Assembly (NCBI GenBank): GCA_030765055.1
Contig: CM060947.1
Coordinates: forward strand, 51,485,375 to 51,549,374
DNA from: Mantis religiosa
Lineage: Eukaryota; Arthropoda; Insecta; Mantodea; Mantidae
DNA: 64,000 nucleotides
Direction: 5' to 3'
The notes under the pieces are model-generated. The model saw nothing but the letters and a program-made list of their open reading frames with translations. It searched no databases and was not told where the DNA came from. Made by a program: the position numbers and the translations under genes. How positions within the stretch are numbered: the stretch's first letter is position 1; each line of letters begins with the position of its first letter. Below are positions 36,703 to 49,110 of the stretch, in pieces.

Positions 36703-37200
36703 AGGGGGATTTTAGGGCTTATTTCGCCCGTGGGTTTATTTCACCTATGGCTGCTTCAGGGTTGTACCCCCTTCAGCCTTGACTTTATTTGGAGTTGAGG
36801 GAGGAGGGTTTTTTTTCTTCTTCTTCTTCTGTTTTTTTTTTTTTTTTTTTTTTTTGCTTTATTAGGTTATGTATGCATGTGTTAACAACTTGTCGCTTGT
36901 CGTTTTTGGCTAATTGCAATACTGTTGGTATTTGTCATATTTATATTTTATTTAATATCAAATATATAATTTTTAATATATTCTTTTCTATATTTTATTA
37001 TATATCTATATATATTATTAATTTTTATTATTAGGCCCCTTTCGTAAATGAATATATCCTAATACCCTTCGCTCTCTCTCTCCACTCGCCTCATTCTTCC
37101 TCCCGGGAGTGCTCCAATTGGATCATAGGCACAATAAGCCCAGCATGGTAGCCCACACACCGAAACCCCTCCGTAGTGAAATCTAATCCTAATCTATCTA
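36703..37200. repeat. Unidentified GC-richer repeat-like block with poly-T
   Basis: The block begins GGGGGATTTTAGGGCTTATT and ends near ACCCCTCCGTAGTGAAATC. It is GC-rich at both ends and AT-rich in the middle, with a 24-T run at 36832-36855. No coding or tRNA-like motif. It may be an old element that carried the CTA repeat; no second copy was found in the window. Confidence 0.35.
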
Positions 37201-38685
37201 TTTCAATTTGAGGATATAAATAATTGTATAAATTATTGTACATACAATGGGGAAAAAGGGATAAGTAGACTTAACAGTCAAATCTTTTAAGAGCTGGTCA
37301 GTTTGAGAGGGCTTTGAATTTCCGTTGTATTTACTTGACACGAGAAGAGTATACGATTAAAACATTTCAAACCTAATTTTCATATTTGCAGCTCTACGAT
37401 TTATAAACATACGATTCTAATTACCCGAGATTTGAGCTAATGCATTGCTTGTTCGCTTAGTTCACCAAACACCTAATTGCGTTACCCAATTGTTGCGTTT
37501 CCCCAAGAGAAAACTTCTTGCTGTTGACTTATTCCCTGATAATGTAATCCTTACATTACTTATTGCAATTATCTATCTCCTTGTTAGTTATCCATACGCT
37601 GATAGTTCTGTATCAGTGATATATATTTTCTCTTTCCATTTACTTATAGTTGGTCGCGCGTTAAACCATCCGTAATGGTGAGTAGGCAGCTATACCGAAG
37701 TGCCACAACCCCGGACAGCGCTGCCTGTTTCTGACAGTAGTTATATTTAAAGTAGTTATAATATAGCCAACTATTATACATACAGATAAGTAAACTAGCA
37801 TGCGTTTGCTATATAGCAGGGCCACTGTCGCTTGATACCAAGTTTGCTTTCACTACAATGACTTTGGTGTTTTCTGCTGTGCATTAGTGTGAATAACCTA
37901 CTCAAGGCTACGTTTGTCAACTGTTTTACACTGGGCATTCAGTTCGAGCTGTGAACACTTTAGTTTATTCACTATGCATTTCAAAAGAGAAAGCTTGTTC
38001 AAAACACCTGTGTTGTGCGTAGATTGCTTTATGGGATCGTTCTCTACTTGTAATTATTTCTACCATTATTATTGTTTTTATTTGTTTTAGTTCACTGAAA
38101 TGCCTACAGAAAAATGCAAACGCCAACAGTGAATTATTGTGTACGATATGTTTGAAGAAATCATAGTCGTAAAATTGATAGGAACAATTAGCATGTCATA
38201 GATAAAATTAATCACAATATGAGAATAGAGATTTTCAAAATTACTCAAGAAGAACTTACGCGTATGAATGAAAATTTAACCCGAAGATGACTGAAATATC
38301 TCTATGAGATTGGCGTCGACTTTATGAAGCTGTTGCTCATTACAACACATGTTGCTGTCACCTGTAAGTAACGCGGGCGGTTTAATAGTCAGTGCATGGA
38401 ACACATGCCCTTGATCGTGGCCCAGGAATATAACGAACGCACTGTATACCGATGGAAGAATGAATGTTATGCCGGTTTTCCTGACATAAGGAAAAGGCTA
38501 ATGTATAATTCCACCATCTCTAGCCATTAGGAGGAGTTAATGATAAGGAGAGGGACCTCAGAGCTTAGCACCCCTATTTGGCTACAGTAGATCTTTCGTA
38601 ATTGCAGTGTGAACTCTGGGTTGAAGGGGAGACCCAAAGGGCAGCCGGATTCGAACTACAGTGAATAAGCTAAGACTGATAAATT
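37201..38685. other. No gene recognised; R2-like motif at 37276
   Basis: AT-rich DNA. The segment 37276-37323 (AGTCAAATCTTTTAAGAG then CTGGTCAG...CTTTGAATTTCC) resembles the start of repeat R2. No coding motif. Confidence 0.4.
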
Positions 38686-38895
38686 GAGTCAGCATGAAAA
38701 ATTCAATGTCATGGCCGGGATTTGAAAATGACATGACGGCAAGTTGGCTATGGTAGCTCAATGGATTAGAGCAGCTGGACGGAAACCGGGAGATCATTGT
38801 CTCAAATTCCGTCCGTGGCCTTGAATTTTTCATTTTGACTCAATCTATCGAAAAACTTAGCCTATATACGGTTAGTGTGAAGAAATTATTAATTT
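38686..38895. mobile_element. tRNA-derived SINE, family F, two head-to-head fragments
   Basis: At 38740-38895 (+): a tRNA-like head TGGCTATGGTAGCTCAATGG (A box), GGACGGAAACCGGGAG, a B-box relic (CTCAAATTCCGTCC), then GAATTTTTCATTTTGACTC and a 3' part ending near AAATTATTAATTTCC. Immediately to the left (38686-38735), a minus-oriented piece GAGTCAGCATGAAAAATTC...CATGGCCGGGATTTGA of the same family faces it. Fuller copies lie at 61935-62165 and 62245-62560. Confidence 0.75.
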
Positions 38896-41744
38896 CCATC
38901 AATTAACTCAAGCTAAGACTGGCTCTCTAACGATTCCAACTTAAGCCCTAGACCATGTCTAATACGCGATTTCATACTACGAAATCCAGATAACTCCCAG
39001 AAAGAAAGGCTTGACCAGTAGCCCTACAAAACTTCAATAAAAGATTTTTCCAGAGCACAAATTTTGCCATCCTGCCGCAACATCCAACAGCTGTCCTGGT
39101 CCTAAAACAGATGAAAAGAAAGAGCTACCCCATCATTCGCCTACTCATCCGGATAAACCAACAAAATATACGTCATAAGTGATCAATTTAACAAGAATCG
39201 AGCCCATTATTTCCAGAGTGTGATTCTCACGTGTTACCATGCAACAATCTCACTCAGTTTTTCTACATTTCAAACTTATATTTGCTTATATAACATGCAA
39301 TATTCATAAATAAGATTCTATATTTCACGTTATATTTTTGGTGTAGAATTAAACCCAAACCAAGCAAATGTATCCTATTACCTGCACAATAAGGAAAACA
39401 AAACACAACAGATGTTCCTATATCGTAAGTTAGTTCTAAGTCACGCATAACGAGTTCGGCACTCTAGTGGGTGATTGGAAGAGACAAGAAGGGTGCTTAT
39501 TGTAACGCTGCACAAATGGACTAGAGGAAAACGGGAGACAAGTACGGCATTTACGACAGTTTTAATCTTAGCATTATTTTATGGCAGTTTGTACCAAATG
39601 TGAAAAGTGTCGACAAGCAGTTTATCACTTCTAATATATAAAATATAGATTATATGTTGCTGGGTATTTCCATGTTGGTATGCGTATGCTTCCTGGACTG
39701 ACAAATGTCTTAAGTTCCTCCCCGTAGTGAAGTTTATTGAACACTGTGAATCAATTTTCTCGTCTGTTTTAAGTGCAGCCGTTATGTCTATGTGCATCTG
39801 TTTCCCGAGGCTTATTTCTGGTTTTAAAATAATGTCAATAACGAAATGGACTGTAATTAGAGTTTTACGTAGACGTTATGAATACGTTCTTTCCTGGAAT
39901 AAATAACACCATTTTTAAAGGGACGAGTAGACGAGTTCCGTTTCCTCAGATGCTTGAAAGAGCTCTTTTATGTGTTCCAGAGGTTGTATTTGTAATGTTT
40001 TTCTTACAGGCTGATTCCACTGCGGGAAATGTTGAAAAGCTCTAACAGCTGGCATTCACACGACCACTTATATCCAAAATAAATTAGCACTTACACCTCA
40101 TCTTTATTGGTGTCAAATAAATGTTGTTCCAGTTCATATAGACACGGCATGGACATTATCGTTAGTAAAACTATATTTTAAGATCAGCTAGTAATCACAT
40201 GTGAACGACATCCACATGCCTTATGTTATTAAACGACTCAGTAGAGCTAAATTCTCTGATTGCGGATTGAAGTCTCGACATCGAAATTTTGGTGCAGTGC
40301 GATTTCCCTCTACGTACTATCACCAACTTGTAGAGAGGAATAAAACGATGAATATTGTAGCAATACCATTCCTAGATTAATATCACTATATGTTGCGTTT
40401 TAAATGTTTACCTTTGTCTCCCGGTTCATCGCCGATCAGAAACTAAAATTGATAACTTTTGGTTCGCTATGCAAACGTGGTTAAATACTCCACTACAAAG
40501 TAGATAAAACAAAAACGCAATTGTATTACTAACAAATACATTAATTATAACGCGATATATTAACTTCTGTTTGAACGTCCATTTTTAATTTTTGTGATCA
40601 TTTCCAATGATAATGCATGTTTTAACCTCTGACCTTTAATTATACGTTTTAATTTGTAATCAATACGTGCGTATGGAACGATATGAACAGCAATTAATGC
40701 GTTGTTAAATTGTATTCAGATTAATTATAAATATGTAAACCGTGTTTAAATAGCAAAAAAACCTGTGGCTTGCCGTATGTTGGAATTAATAAGCATTGGT
40801 GTAACATACATTGCTTCGTCGCATATGGCATATATTTCTGCTAACCATTTACTGCGTTGAAATATTCATTTAAGAAATATCTCATGTACATGTGAGGTGA
40901 AATAAAAATTATTGTGGAATTTTTAATTTTGCGGGCTTTATGCATTCGATTATCAACCTTTACCTTTTTGATACAATGTTTCTGAAGCAGTTTTGCAATT
41001 TCAGGTTTTGAATACTTTTTTAATTTTTGATAGCCGAAAGGTTATATTTTTTTGACTTTTACGTAATTTGCAATAAATTTTGCTTGAAAAATGTAACTAA
41101 ATGCAGCACTACACTTGAAATGTAACTGTGGGTTTTGGCACATATTCAGTGAGTAATACAAGACCTTAGATTGCATCCAGGAACATTAAAGGCGACGGCA
41201 CATCAGTTACTGACGGCAATGTGGAAAAAGTAAAGAAAATTAATGAGTACAGATTCTCGGCAAAGAAAATTATAGTGGAAAATCACCGAGTCTTTATCAT
41301 AGATTGATTAGAATTGTGTCAAAACAACTTGCAGAAATTGCATCAGAATAATGCTTCCCCACATACCTCAATGCTTGTTCCTATTACTCAAACAATTGAG
41401 CAGCTACTAGAAACAAGGTTCCTTTTGGAAAACATCGGAAGTATTCGATGACCCTACGTTCAAAATATACGCTTATATATCGCTCTGGCTTCATTTCAAA
41501 GGCTACGTTATGATAGATGCCAAACAAGTTCAACAATCAGTCACATCATTTCCAGCTGCCCTGTGTACCACAGATGGAGACAGAAGAACCAAATACAGGG
41601 AAATCCTACAGTTCTCAGTGAAACCAGTGTGTAGTCACAGATACTACAGTTTTTAAAAGATACTTCTTTATAAAAACTATTGTAATAATGAATTCTAAAA
41701 TTAAAATAAGTCCTAAAGCTTTCCTGGCGAGGAATATACTCAAT
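38896..41744. other. No feature recognised
   Basis: Long AT-rich stretch with no coding block, SINE box or terminal repeat that I can support. The part at 41170-41560 reads like diverged LINE or transposon sequence but has no diagnostic motif. Confidence 0.45.
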
Positions 41745-41783
41745 TTCTTCTCGGGCAGCAAGCCAGGTGAAAAGACGATTAGA

Positions 41784-41829
41784 AATCGACGTTTCGGGAG
41801 TGTGCAGCTGTTCCATCATCAGGATATTT
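41784..41829 (-). ncRNA. Hammerhead-ribozyme-like motif, PLE unit 2 left
   Basis: Minus strand: ATC, CTGATGA, a weakly paired stem II (GGAAC...CTCCC), GAAACGTC, then GAT. Core bases are intact and the near-absent stem III matches the PLE type, but stem II is mutated. Confidence 0.5.
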
Positions 41830-42243
41830 ATTACATGGTATAACCACAAACGATAACTACTATAGAGCCAATTTTCGGGAGATGACCATCTTGGCAATAT
41901 GCAACAGTTACTGGGAGCGGAGAATTAAGGAGGCATTAGCCATTTCCTCCGAAAGGAGCACGCTTAATCATGATGCTGGATTTCAGTTCAGCTCCTCTTG
42001 GAAACCAGCCTTAAAATGAAAATCCGTCGACTTAAGAAGCTCGTATCAATACAGATTAATAGTCAAGTTAAATAGTCACGTTTCTTCGATTCAATTAATT
42101 TTCTATATTCACGCCATCTCCTGACCTGGCATTTAATTTACTGAAAACAGTCTTTTGTTCAGTAATGTGAATTTTGATAGTGTTTTGTCTTTGTTTATAG
42201 TTGTGTTACATCCAGTGTTTCATTTGTGGTTATAACATTTAAT

Positions 42244-42290
42244 AAATATCCTGAAGATGGGAGAGATGTACACTTCCGAAAAGTCGATTT
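42244..42290 (+). ncRNA. Hammerhead-ribozyme-like motif, PLE unit 2 right
   Basis: Plus strand: ATC, CTGAAGA, GGGAG...CTTCC (stem II with one G-T pair), GAAAAGTC, then GAT. The C of the stem III pair is changed to A, so it is probably weak or inactive. Confidence 0.48.
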
Positions 42291-42320
42291 CACCTGGTTG
42301 CTGCCCGAGAAGAAATTGAC

Positions 42321-42673
42321 CAATTCTAATATTGTTATTATCAATCACAAGTTATTATTGTTAATGAAAGATATACACTGAATGGAAATTTTATTACTAA
42401 TTATGCTGTAAATATTGTTGTGAAGTTGTAGTTAACAATTATTTTTCTTAAATCTAATATTACTGCATGATTGTTATTAAATCTTCTGTAATTATTGCTG
42501 CAGTACTGTGTTTGTCATACTCTGTAAATTTTATCTCGGTATATTCTTCCTGACATAATATTGATATTGATATTTATTTGTACAGTTTCCATTACATTTT
42601 CACTACATTGACTTTGATATCTAACAATCACTATTATACAACCTGTGCATATTTTTGTTTTGTTTTTGTTTTT
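42321..42673. other. No feature recognised
   Basis: AT-rich spacer before the SINE-A pair. Confidence 0.5.
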
Positions 42674-42905
42674 GTAATTTACTTCCTCCAACATTTAGTC
42701 ATATCGAACGATGAATGAAATGGGTGAAAGGATGCTCAATGCGTCCGGGGTCTATGGAGCTTAGAGTTACCCGGCATTCGTCTTTCACGATAAGGGAAAA
42801 CCCCGGAAAAAACCTTATCCAGGTAACTCACCCTGACCTAGATTCGAACTCGGGACCTCTTGAACGTGAGGTAGACACGCTACCATCTACACTACCGAGG
42901 CGGGC
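42674..42905 (-). mobile_element. tRNA-derived SINE, family A, copy 2
   Basis: Minus strand starts GCCCGCCTCGGTAGTGTAGA (A-box region) with B box GGTCCCGAGTTCGAATCTAG, then the family body, ending in GGAGGAAGTAAATTAC. The B box is well preserved. Confidence 0.88.
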
Positions 42906-42970
42906 ATCCTGTACAAATACATGAAATTGCTGTCTTAAGATTTACTCACTGACTTAGGTCCCTTGGTCAT

Positions 42971-43302
<332 letters not shown>

Positions 43303-43339
43303 CCCTTGGCCATAGCCTTTTGGTTTTCCTGAGCACTTT

Positions 43340-43985
43340 GTCAGTTCTTCGTAGTCTTCGCTTCTTTTACCCTAATCCACTTTTCTCTTAAACTATATAA
43401 GAATTTTCCTATACATCTATTTTTATTTTTACTCATCACCGTTAACATGCTTAACGCCAGTACGTCTTTGCTCACACTGTCCCACTTCTTATCTCATATT
43501 TTTCTCTGGTAATTTGTTAACTGCTTACATTTTATTAGGTAATGAACACTGTTCTCTTCATCTCCACAAAATTCACATATCCCTATCTCACTACTTCTCA
43601 GCCCTTTTAGATGTATATTATTCCTACTCTCATCCATGCTATGCCTTCTCTTCCAATTTTGTCACATTGATCTATATATTTTTTTACCCCATTCTATCTT
43701 TAATTGCTTATACAATTTCAAAGATTTCTTTACTGCCATACTTTCCCAAATCTCCTGCCTATCTATGTCTTTTACATATTCTCCTTGTTATTATTTCTTC
43801 TGTAACTGTGATTCAGCTATTACGTTTATTGTTCATACCTTTAAAACGTTATGTTGTTTCATTCTTATTGTTAATTCTGCTGTAATTATTGTACTATTTC
43901 TTAAGTTAATCCTGCAAAAAGTCACACATAAATGTAAAGGTCACTAAAATACCTTGTAGTTAGGTGACTATAAATAAAAACGTAT
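43340..43985 (-). mobile_element. LINE C-terminal remnant with zinc-finger-like motif
   Basis: On the minus strand, across frame changes, WMRVGIIYI, LRSSEIGICEFCGDEENSV and HYLIKC can be read near 43640-43530. The C-x2-C...H-x4-C spacing and its position are those of the C-terminal finger of LINE ORF2 proteins. The plus strand is strongly pyrimidine-biased over this interval, so the plus-strand frames at 43514-43947 are shadows. The clade is not assignable. SINE-A copy 3 sits at its 3' side. Confidence 0.5.
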
Positions 43986-44027
43986 TTAAAAAAAAACTAA
44001 GCGAAGATTGGGAGATACTTTGCGGCT

Positions 44028-44108
44028 TGACCGTATGCATGGTAGCCGAGCGATAAAGCGCATGCGTCTCGTAGATAGACCAACATAAGTTCGAATCCTT
44101 GATGTACA
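44028..44108 (+). other. tRNA-like sequence, probably a SINE head or tRNA relic
   Basis: GGTAGCCGAGCGATAAAGCG resembles tRNA position 7-25 with A box, and AGTTCGAATCCTTG resembles a B box and T-loop. The acceptor and T stems do not pair convincingly, so it is not called a functional tRNA gene. Confidence 0.4.
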
Positions 44109-44801
44109 TGTTTCTTTTTATTTATTATTGCTATGCCTTATGTTTTATTGCAGGAGATAAGTAATAATATTTTAAAAGCATTCATTTATAAAATGGTGAA
44201 TAACATATTATTGTTTTCAAAATCAATGCAATGTTATTAGAAAATTGCCTTAATATTGGTTATGTAAACACTCGGCCTCAGTCATATGTTATGAATGTTG
44301 CTGGCATATAACGCGAAATATCCTCTCCTGAAAATTTTACTAGGCATTTGTTCTCATCCATGCCCCGCAGAATGAGTGCAGTAATAGAAGTAGAGGGTTT
44401 ACATACCCGATACTAGAATTTTCATTTTAATTTGGTTTTACACATAGGAATAAAATATTTAATTAATTTTGTTTAAAAACAGAATAGAGTGTTTCAGCTT
44501 TATGTGTGAGCATAAATGTCCTAAAATCAAGTAAACCTTAGCAACTGGAAGCTGTATTATGAGCCTAATACACATTTCGTATTTCTACAATAAAACGAAA
44601 TGAAAATGATGTTCGGGATTCGAAGCTTTGTAGGTCTAGGTCCTACATACTTGTTTAAATCCGCTCCGCTGATCAGTGCAGCTTAATAATTCAGACTCAA
44701 TTATGAGAGGATTCAGTAGAACAAAGCTAAGGAGACATGTTCCGTGACGCTATTGTAAAAAGGCGTGAAAACGATGTGGACTTCGAAAACTATACTTTTT
44801 T
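44109..44801. other. No feature recognised
   Basis: AT-rich sequence; no motif seen. Confidence 0.5.
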
Positions 44802-45031
44802 TTATTTACGTCCTCCAACGTTAAGTCATATCGGACGATGAATGGAATGGGTGAAATGATGCTCAAATGAACCCAGAGTCCATAGAGCCTAAAGTTACCC
44901 GACATTGGTCTTTCAGGATAAGGGAAAACCTCGAAAAACCTTATCCAGATAACTCACCCTGACCGAGATTCGAACTCGGGACTTGTTGAACGTGAGGCAG
45001 ATATGCTACCACCACGCTACCGAGGCGGGCG
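44802..45031 (-). mobile_element. tRNA-derived SINE, family A, copy 4
   Basis: Minus strand starts GCCCGCCTCGGTAGCGTGGT (A box), with B box AGTCCCGAGTTCGAATCTCG, and ends GTTGGAGGACGTAAATAAA. This is one of the best-preserved copies. Confidence 0.9.
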
Positions 45032-45057
45032 CTGTACGCTTCCAGAGTCTAATCATG

Positions 45058-47633
45058 TATACAGGGTGTTTCGAAACGACACCGAACGAAAGTATAGAAG
45101 TAGTAGCTCACCTTCTATGTGACACATATAGATAGTTTTTACGGCCAATAGAGCCACATAAAAAACGCGCCAGAGTAACTGTGGATTAGGCAGTTACAGG
45201 AGCAACGCCGCTTGCCTCACACTATCAAACTTCGCAAGCAGGTTCCGTAGCTTGTTTGTATGCCGGTATACTCCAGATAGCTTGCTATTATTAAGAATTT
45301 ATTTGGCTTATGAAACCGTAATAGAGAAGTTACTCTTTAGTTATTCGTTTATAGGTGTTTAACGTGCTTCAACATTCCGCTATAACAGTCGATGATGGCA
45401 AATAACCTGGCGGACATATGCAACTTAAACCCTTTAGAGGGAAGTTAATGTTATTGAAATTGTGAATAGAAGCATTAAATGATAAAAAGAACAGAGAACA
45501 ATAACAAAGAATTGTAGATAAAATTAACCAAAACTAAATACCTTATGCAATGAGACAAGGATTTAATTTCACTGTTTTTAGTAATACTAAATAAAGCATT
45601 TGTAACTAAAAAGGAAGCTGTTGAATTTACAGTAACTGGTTGAAAGTACGGTACAATGAAAACCATAGCAAAATGAGCAACTCTGTTCGAGTCATTAGTC
45701 GACTTTATCACAAGTAACTGACCTTTACCGCATTACCTGGAAACGAGGCTAGAGTCACTGATAACGTACATGGAGCATTGCTTTTGTCTTCGTGGCCGGT
45801 TCGTCCCAATAACAACTTTTGAGGTTCGCAAACGAGTGGTACCTGCGCTGCCCAACCACAAAATAATGTAATACCTAATGCTGCATAAAATTACAACTAG
45901 TAAAATTTCGAAGCTGCGACACCGAAATTCGGACAAGTTATAAACTACGAAACGGTTATATTCGTTCGTGCCGTTTCGAAACAATTGTATATATTTTTTT
46001 TTCAAAGGGTGTGTATATAAAGGGCTAATCGCTAACTGGTGGCTTCGAAATCTCATTCTCCTTGTTTGACTAGGGAAATAACAGATAAAAGGTGATAGCT
46101 TCACATTTCATAAACTTGTAGTTACTTCAAGAGTAAAATCTACAATAGGCATTTTCATGTATGCAGTAGTAATTAAGGGAGTTGGTTCGGTGGTAACATA
46201 ATGAGGCTTTATTATGGAGGTCCCGTTTTTTTTTTTTTCATATCGACTGCTTAATGTAGTCTTGGGCTTTTCGGGGTTGTTTAGGGTTAGTAGTTGAATG
46301 CTCGCATATTTTCTTACCTACCACAATTTGCTTCCCATAATTTTCCTTTCATTCCGTTTGCCTCCAACCTTAAAGATGTGCTTATAATTTTGGTGTTGAA
46401 CCGTGACACGGATAGTCACTCAATGGTACGAATATTTTTCATGGACACCTAGAGGGTTGGCTGATCGAATGGCTGCTCATCACCTACTCTAGGCAGCTGT
46501 AGCATGGGATGAGTTTTCCAGGCTAGGGGCTTCCTCACATCTGTGTGTTGTTTGCCTAAGGCCTCTAGCAATTTTGACTCTATTTCATCGATGGTTCATG
46601 GGGTTGGTAATTACAAAGACAGTGTGCAAATTCCCCCCCCCCTTTTTGTAGTACCTACCCTTAGTAAGTAAAGCAACTATTGAATCTGAAGCTGATATTT
46701 CACTGTGTGGAAATGCAATACGTTTTGTATCTACTAGCTACGTGGGAGAGAAGGTAATAAATTTAGTGTATATAATAGACGTAAGGAAACAAGTGAAATG
46801 TAGGTGTGTTTTGTTTCACATTAAAGTGGCATCCATGGAAACGGAAAGGGATAAGTTACTAGAATATCATTGTTCTACTATCGTTTGCTTGCAGCCAAGT
46901 CCTGTATGAATCAATTAATTGTTAGTCCACATGTTCTAGAGCAGTCCGTGTTAATTTCCTGATTACAACGGGTCTTCCTCCAACTAACGCTTCTAATGAG
47001 CGAATTTGCGTTAGTGATTACAAGAGAATTGGAACGAGGAAGAGGAGTGGATGCTGCAAGGCGAGATTGATGCAGGAAATGACGTTCACTATTTGTCACA
47101 TCTTACTCCGCTCCCCATCTCGTAATACCATCCATTGTACAACTGTCTTTTTAGGTGCGTTTACTCTGACCGGCCTTACGCTAACCACTACTGTTTGTCA
47201 TTTTTGTTGTAGATTAAGTACAAAAATTTAAACTTAAGCTGTTCCACGTGACACAGCACGGAATGTAATAATCCAATGACAATGAAGGGTAACAGTAATA
47301 ATTGTATAAAGAAATGGCAGGGAGTGAGGTAAATAAAATTAATACATAATTTCTACCTGTTTCATTCAAAACATAATAGAAGAAGCAAAATCTGTAGGTA
47401 ATTTTTAAGGGATAAAAAGTTATTAGTAAGGAAAGCTATGAATTTAGGAGTTGACACTCCAGAGAACTTAAGGCAATTAGACGTTACAAAGAACTCAGCC
47501 AGTAAGAAATCAAGATTCAGTAAGTATAACTCATTTGGCTAACAATCGTAAAGTTATAGACACACACGAAAGGGAAATGTATCCTTAATTGTAATTCAAA
47601 TTCGAATAACAATTTTAAAATATGAGATCATAC
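45058..47633. other. No gene recognised; one transposon-end-like sequence
   Basis: At 45058 the sequence TACAGGGTGTTTCGAAACGAC looks like the terminal inverted repeat of an insect DNA transposon, but no partner end or transposase was found. A GC-richer stretch at 46260-46680 with C and T runs may be an unknown repeat. Confidence 0.35.
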
Positions 47634-47880
47634 TGTCGTGAGGCATAGTTTTTTTGCGGGCAGTGAAAGAGACAGATAGTGCCTAAGCCACGCCCAGAGT
47701 GAGAGAGAGAGAGAGCAACAGAGGAAGAAAGAGACAGTAAGAGTTCCATGGTGTTCTCGCTACAACAATAAAGCTCTGCTAGTTCGGTAACTTTCGAGAA
47801 ACGTCGCCAACCTTCGAAAAACAGCGGCTCGTATATAAATGCAGCTGAGTTGAGCTGGAGCCTGCTTGGTCTATATATTC
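47634..47880 (+). promoter_or_regulatory. Promoter-like block: GA tract, heat-shock element, TATA box
   Basis: In order: a GA repeat at about 47699-47713; four contiguous heat-shock pentamers gTTCg gTAAc tTTCg aGAAa at 47782-47801 with one mismatch; a further cTTCg aAAAa at 47811-47820; and TATATAAA at 47832-47839. This arrangement is that of insect heat-shock promoters. It may instead be the U3 part of an LTR starting TGTCGTGAGG at 47634. A LINE fragment begins just downstream in the same direction. Confidence 0.5.
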
Positions 47881-48320
47881 TGTGGGTCGTTACTTTCCTA
47901 CCAGGTTGCTACACGAAGCCTTGGGTCTTCCATACGTGGTGGATGAAATTAGGCGTCTAGCATCAAAATTATACGTTACTTTACCAACACATAGAAGTGC
48001 CCTTGTTAGATCATTGGGAGATTATGACCCCACTAGACACCGTTCTAGACTTCCGGTTACCCCGCATGGCTTGCCGGCACCCGAGATAAGCCAGGAGCTA
48101 ATCCAAACAGCAATTAAAGCTGAGCTCCACATAATTTTCTAAGCTGTTTGGTACCAAAATTTTCCAACTAAATAACAAACTTTAAAATTAAAGCACCAGG
48201 GTGCAAGGTATTGCCTCCATTCCCACAACTTGAAAGTACATAAAATTGTAACCCCAAAAAGAAACTCCAACCTCAAAACCCACAACACACACTACAAAAT
48301 CCCAAATGAAAAACCTTACC
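47881..48320 (+). mobile_element. Jockey-like LINE 3' end
   Basis: A frame from about 47882 to 48142 reads GRYFPTRLLHEALGLPYVVD, EIRRLASKLYVTLPTHRSAL and VRSLGDYDPTRHRSRLP, which I recognise as the C-terminal end of jockey-type LINE reverse transcriptase proteins. About 180 bp of A- and C-rich 3' UTR follows. Strongly 5'-truncated. It separates two LTR/promoter-like blocks, so it may have inserted into one LTR. Confidence 0.72.
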
Positions 48321-48665
48321 TGTGGTAAAACCTTTAACGGGTGGGCACGCAGCAAAAGCCTTCTGGCTTTATACAGCCAGCCGGCACCACGGACGGACGC
48401 AGCCTGCTTGTCAGTGAATGGAGTTGAAGCTCTTTGCAGTGACGAGAGGCTAGAGAGTAGAGAACCGATAATCGTGTGTGCAGCGGCGTAGTGATTTGAA
48501 AATGAAGTTTTTTTAAGTGTGGTGAAGCAAAGAGGGAACTTGGAGTTGCGTGTTTGTATGACACGTTATTGTTATACCTTGTAAGGGGTGTACAAACATC
48601 TTGCTACTGAAATAAAATGCAGTTTGAATTTCTGCAAACTCGACTTTTAAGTTTACGAACTCACA
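48321..48665 (+). repeat. LTR-like block, possibly the second half of a split LTR
   Basis: GC-rich sequence from TGTGGTAAAACC to AACTCACA, with AATAAAATGC near 48610 followed by TTTGAATTTCTGCAAAC and CGACTTTTAAGTTTACG. Its end resembles the end of the LTR-like block at 53522-53990 (AATAAAG...TTTAAATTTCTAAAAAC...CGAATCTACGTAAC). No target duplication was found. Confidence 0.35.
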
Positions 48666-49110
48666 AAGCCACGATGGCACAGTCATAGAGTAGGCGAGAC
48701 TTGTCTTACAGTCCAACGGTAGTGATATACTGAACCAATTATGAGCAGTTCATAGCGCCTAGGACCTACTCACGGCAATTCTGCTACTCACGGCAATTTA
48801 TACTTCTAACCTGTATTACTGCAAAACTGTACATACTCCAGACCTTAGTGGATATAATAGTTCAGTAGCTACAAGTACTAGAATCAAGGTTCAGAAACAG
48901 TTACGCAAAAAGTTGACAATTCAATTAAAGTACCTCATTTATTAACTTCCATTAAATGTATCAGCCAACTTAACCAATGTTATCTATTTTCACACCCTCT
49001 CTCGTGTCCTCGGAAAGACTTCAGAGTTCATAACTGTAGCAGCCGGCAGTAAATTTGTCGGAGATGGAGGGATTGGAAACATCAAAAGCTGTTCACTGAA
49101 GAAATTTTAT
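48666..49110. other. No feature recognised
   Basis: AT-rich spacer. The last 13 bp (49098-49110) are one copy of the target duplication of the next LINE. Confidence 0.5.

Larger units (their letters stand above)
41745..42320. mobile_element. Penelope-like element, inverted unit 2 with GIY-YIG end
   Basis: Left part (41745-41860, minus) is a terminal block with a hammerhead-like motif. Right part (41865-42320, plus) reads ICNSYWERRIKEALAI, SSERSTLNHDAGFQFSSSW and KPALK followed by a stop near 42017: the C-terminal end of the GIY-YIG endonuclease, better preserved than at 36 kb. The 3' UTR, including CACGCCATCTCCTGACCTGG, and a second hammerhead-like motif (42244-42290) follow, ending in CACCTGGTTGCTGCCCGAGAA. 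The same end sequence therefore caps both sides in inverted orientation. No reverse transcriptase is present. Confidence 0.84.

Noticed and set aside
36555..36782. Poly-Leu frame
   Set aside because: Translation of the CTA microsatellite.
43514..43947. Hydrophobic plus-strand frames suggesting membrane proteins
   Set aside because: The strand is pyrimidine-biased, which gives artificial Phe/Leu/Ser content; LINE motifs are readable on the opposite strand.
44028..44108. Functional tRNA gene
   Set aside because: A and B boxes are present but acceptor and T stems do not pair; kept only as a tRNA-like relic.
45058..45260. A complete DNA transposon starting with TACAGGGTGTTTCGAAAC
   Set aside because: No matching inverted end or transposase motif was found downstream.
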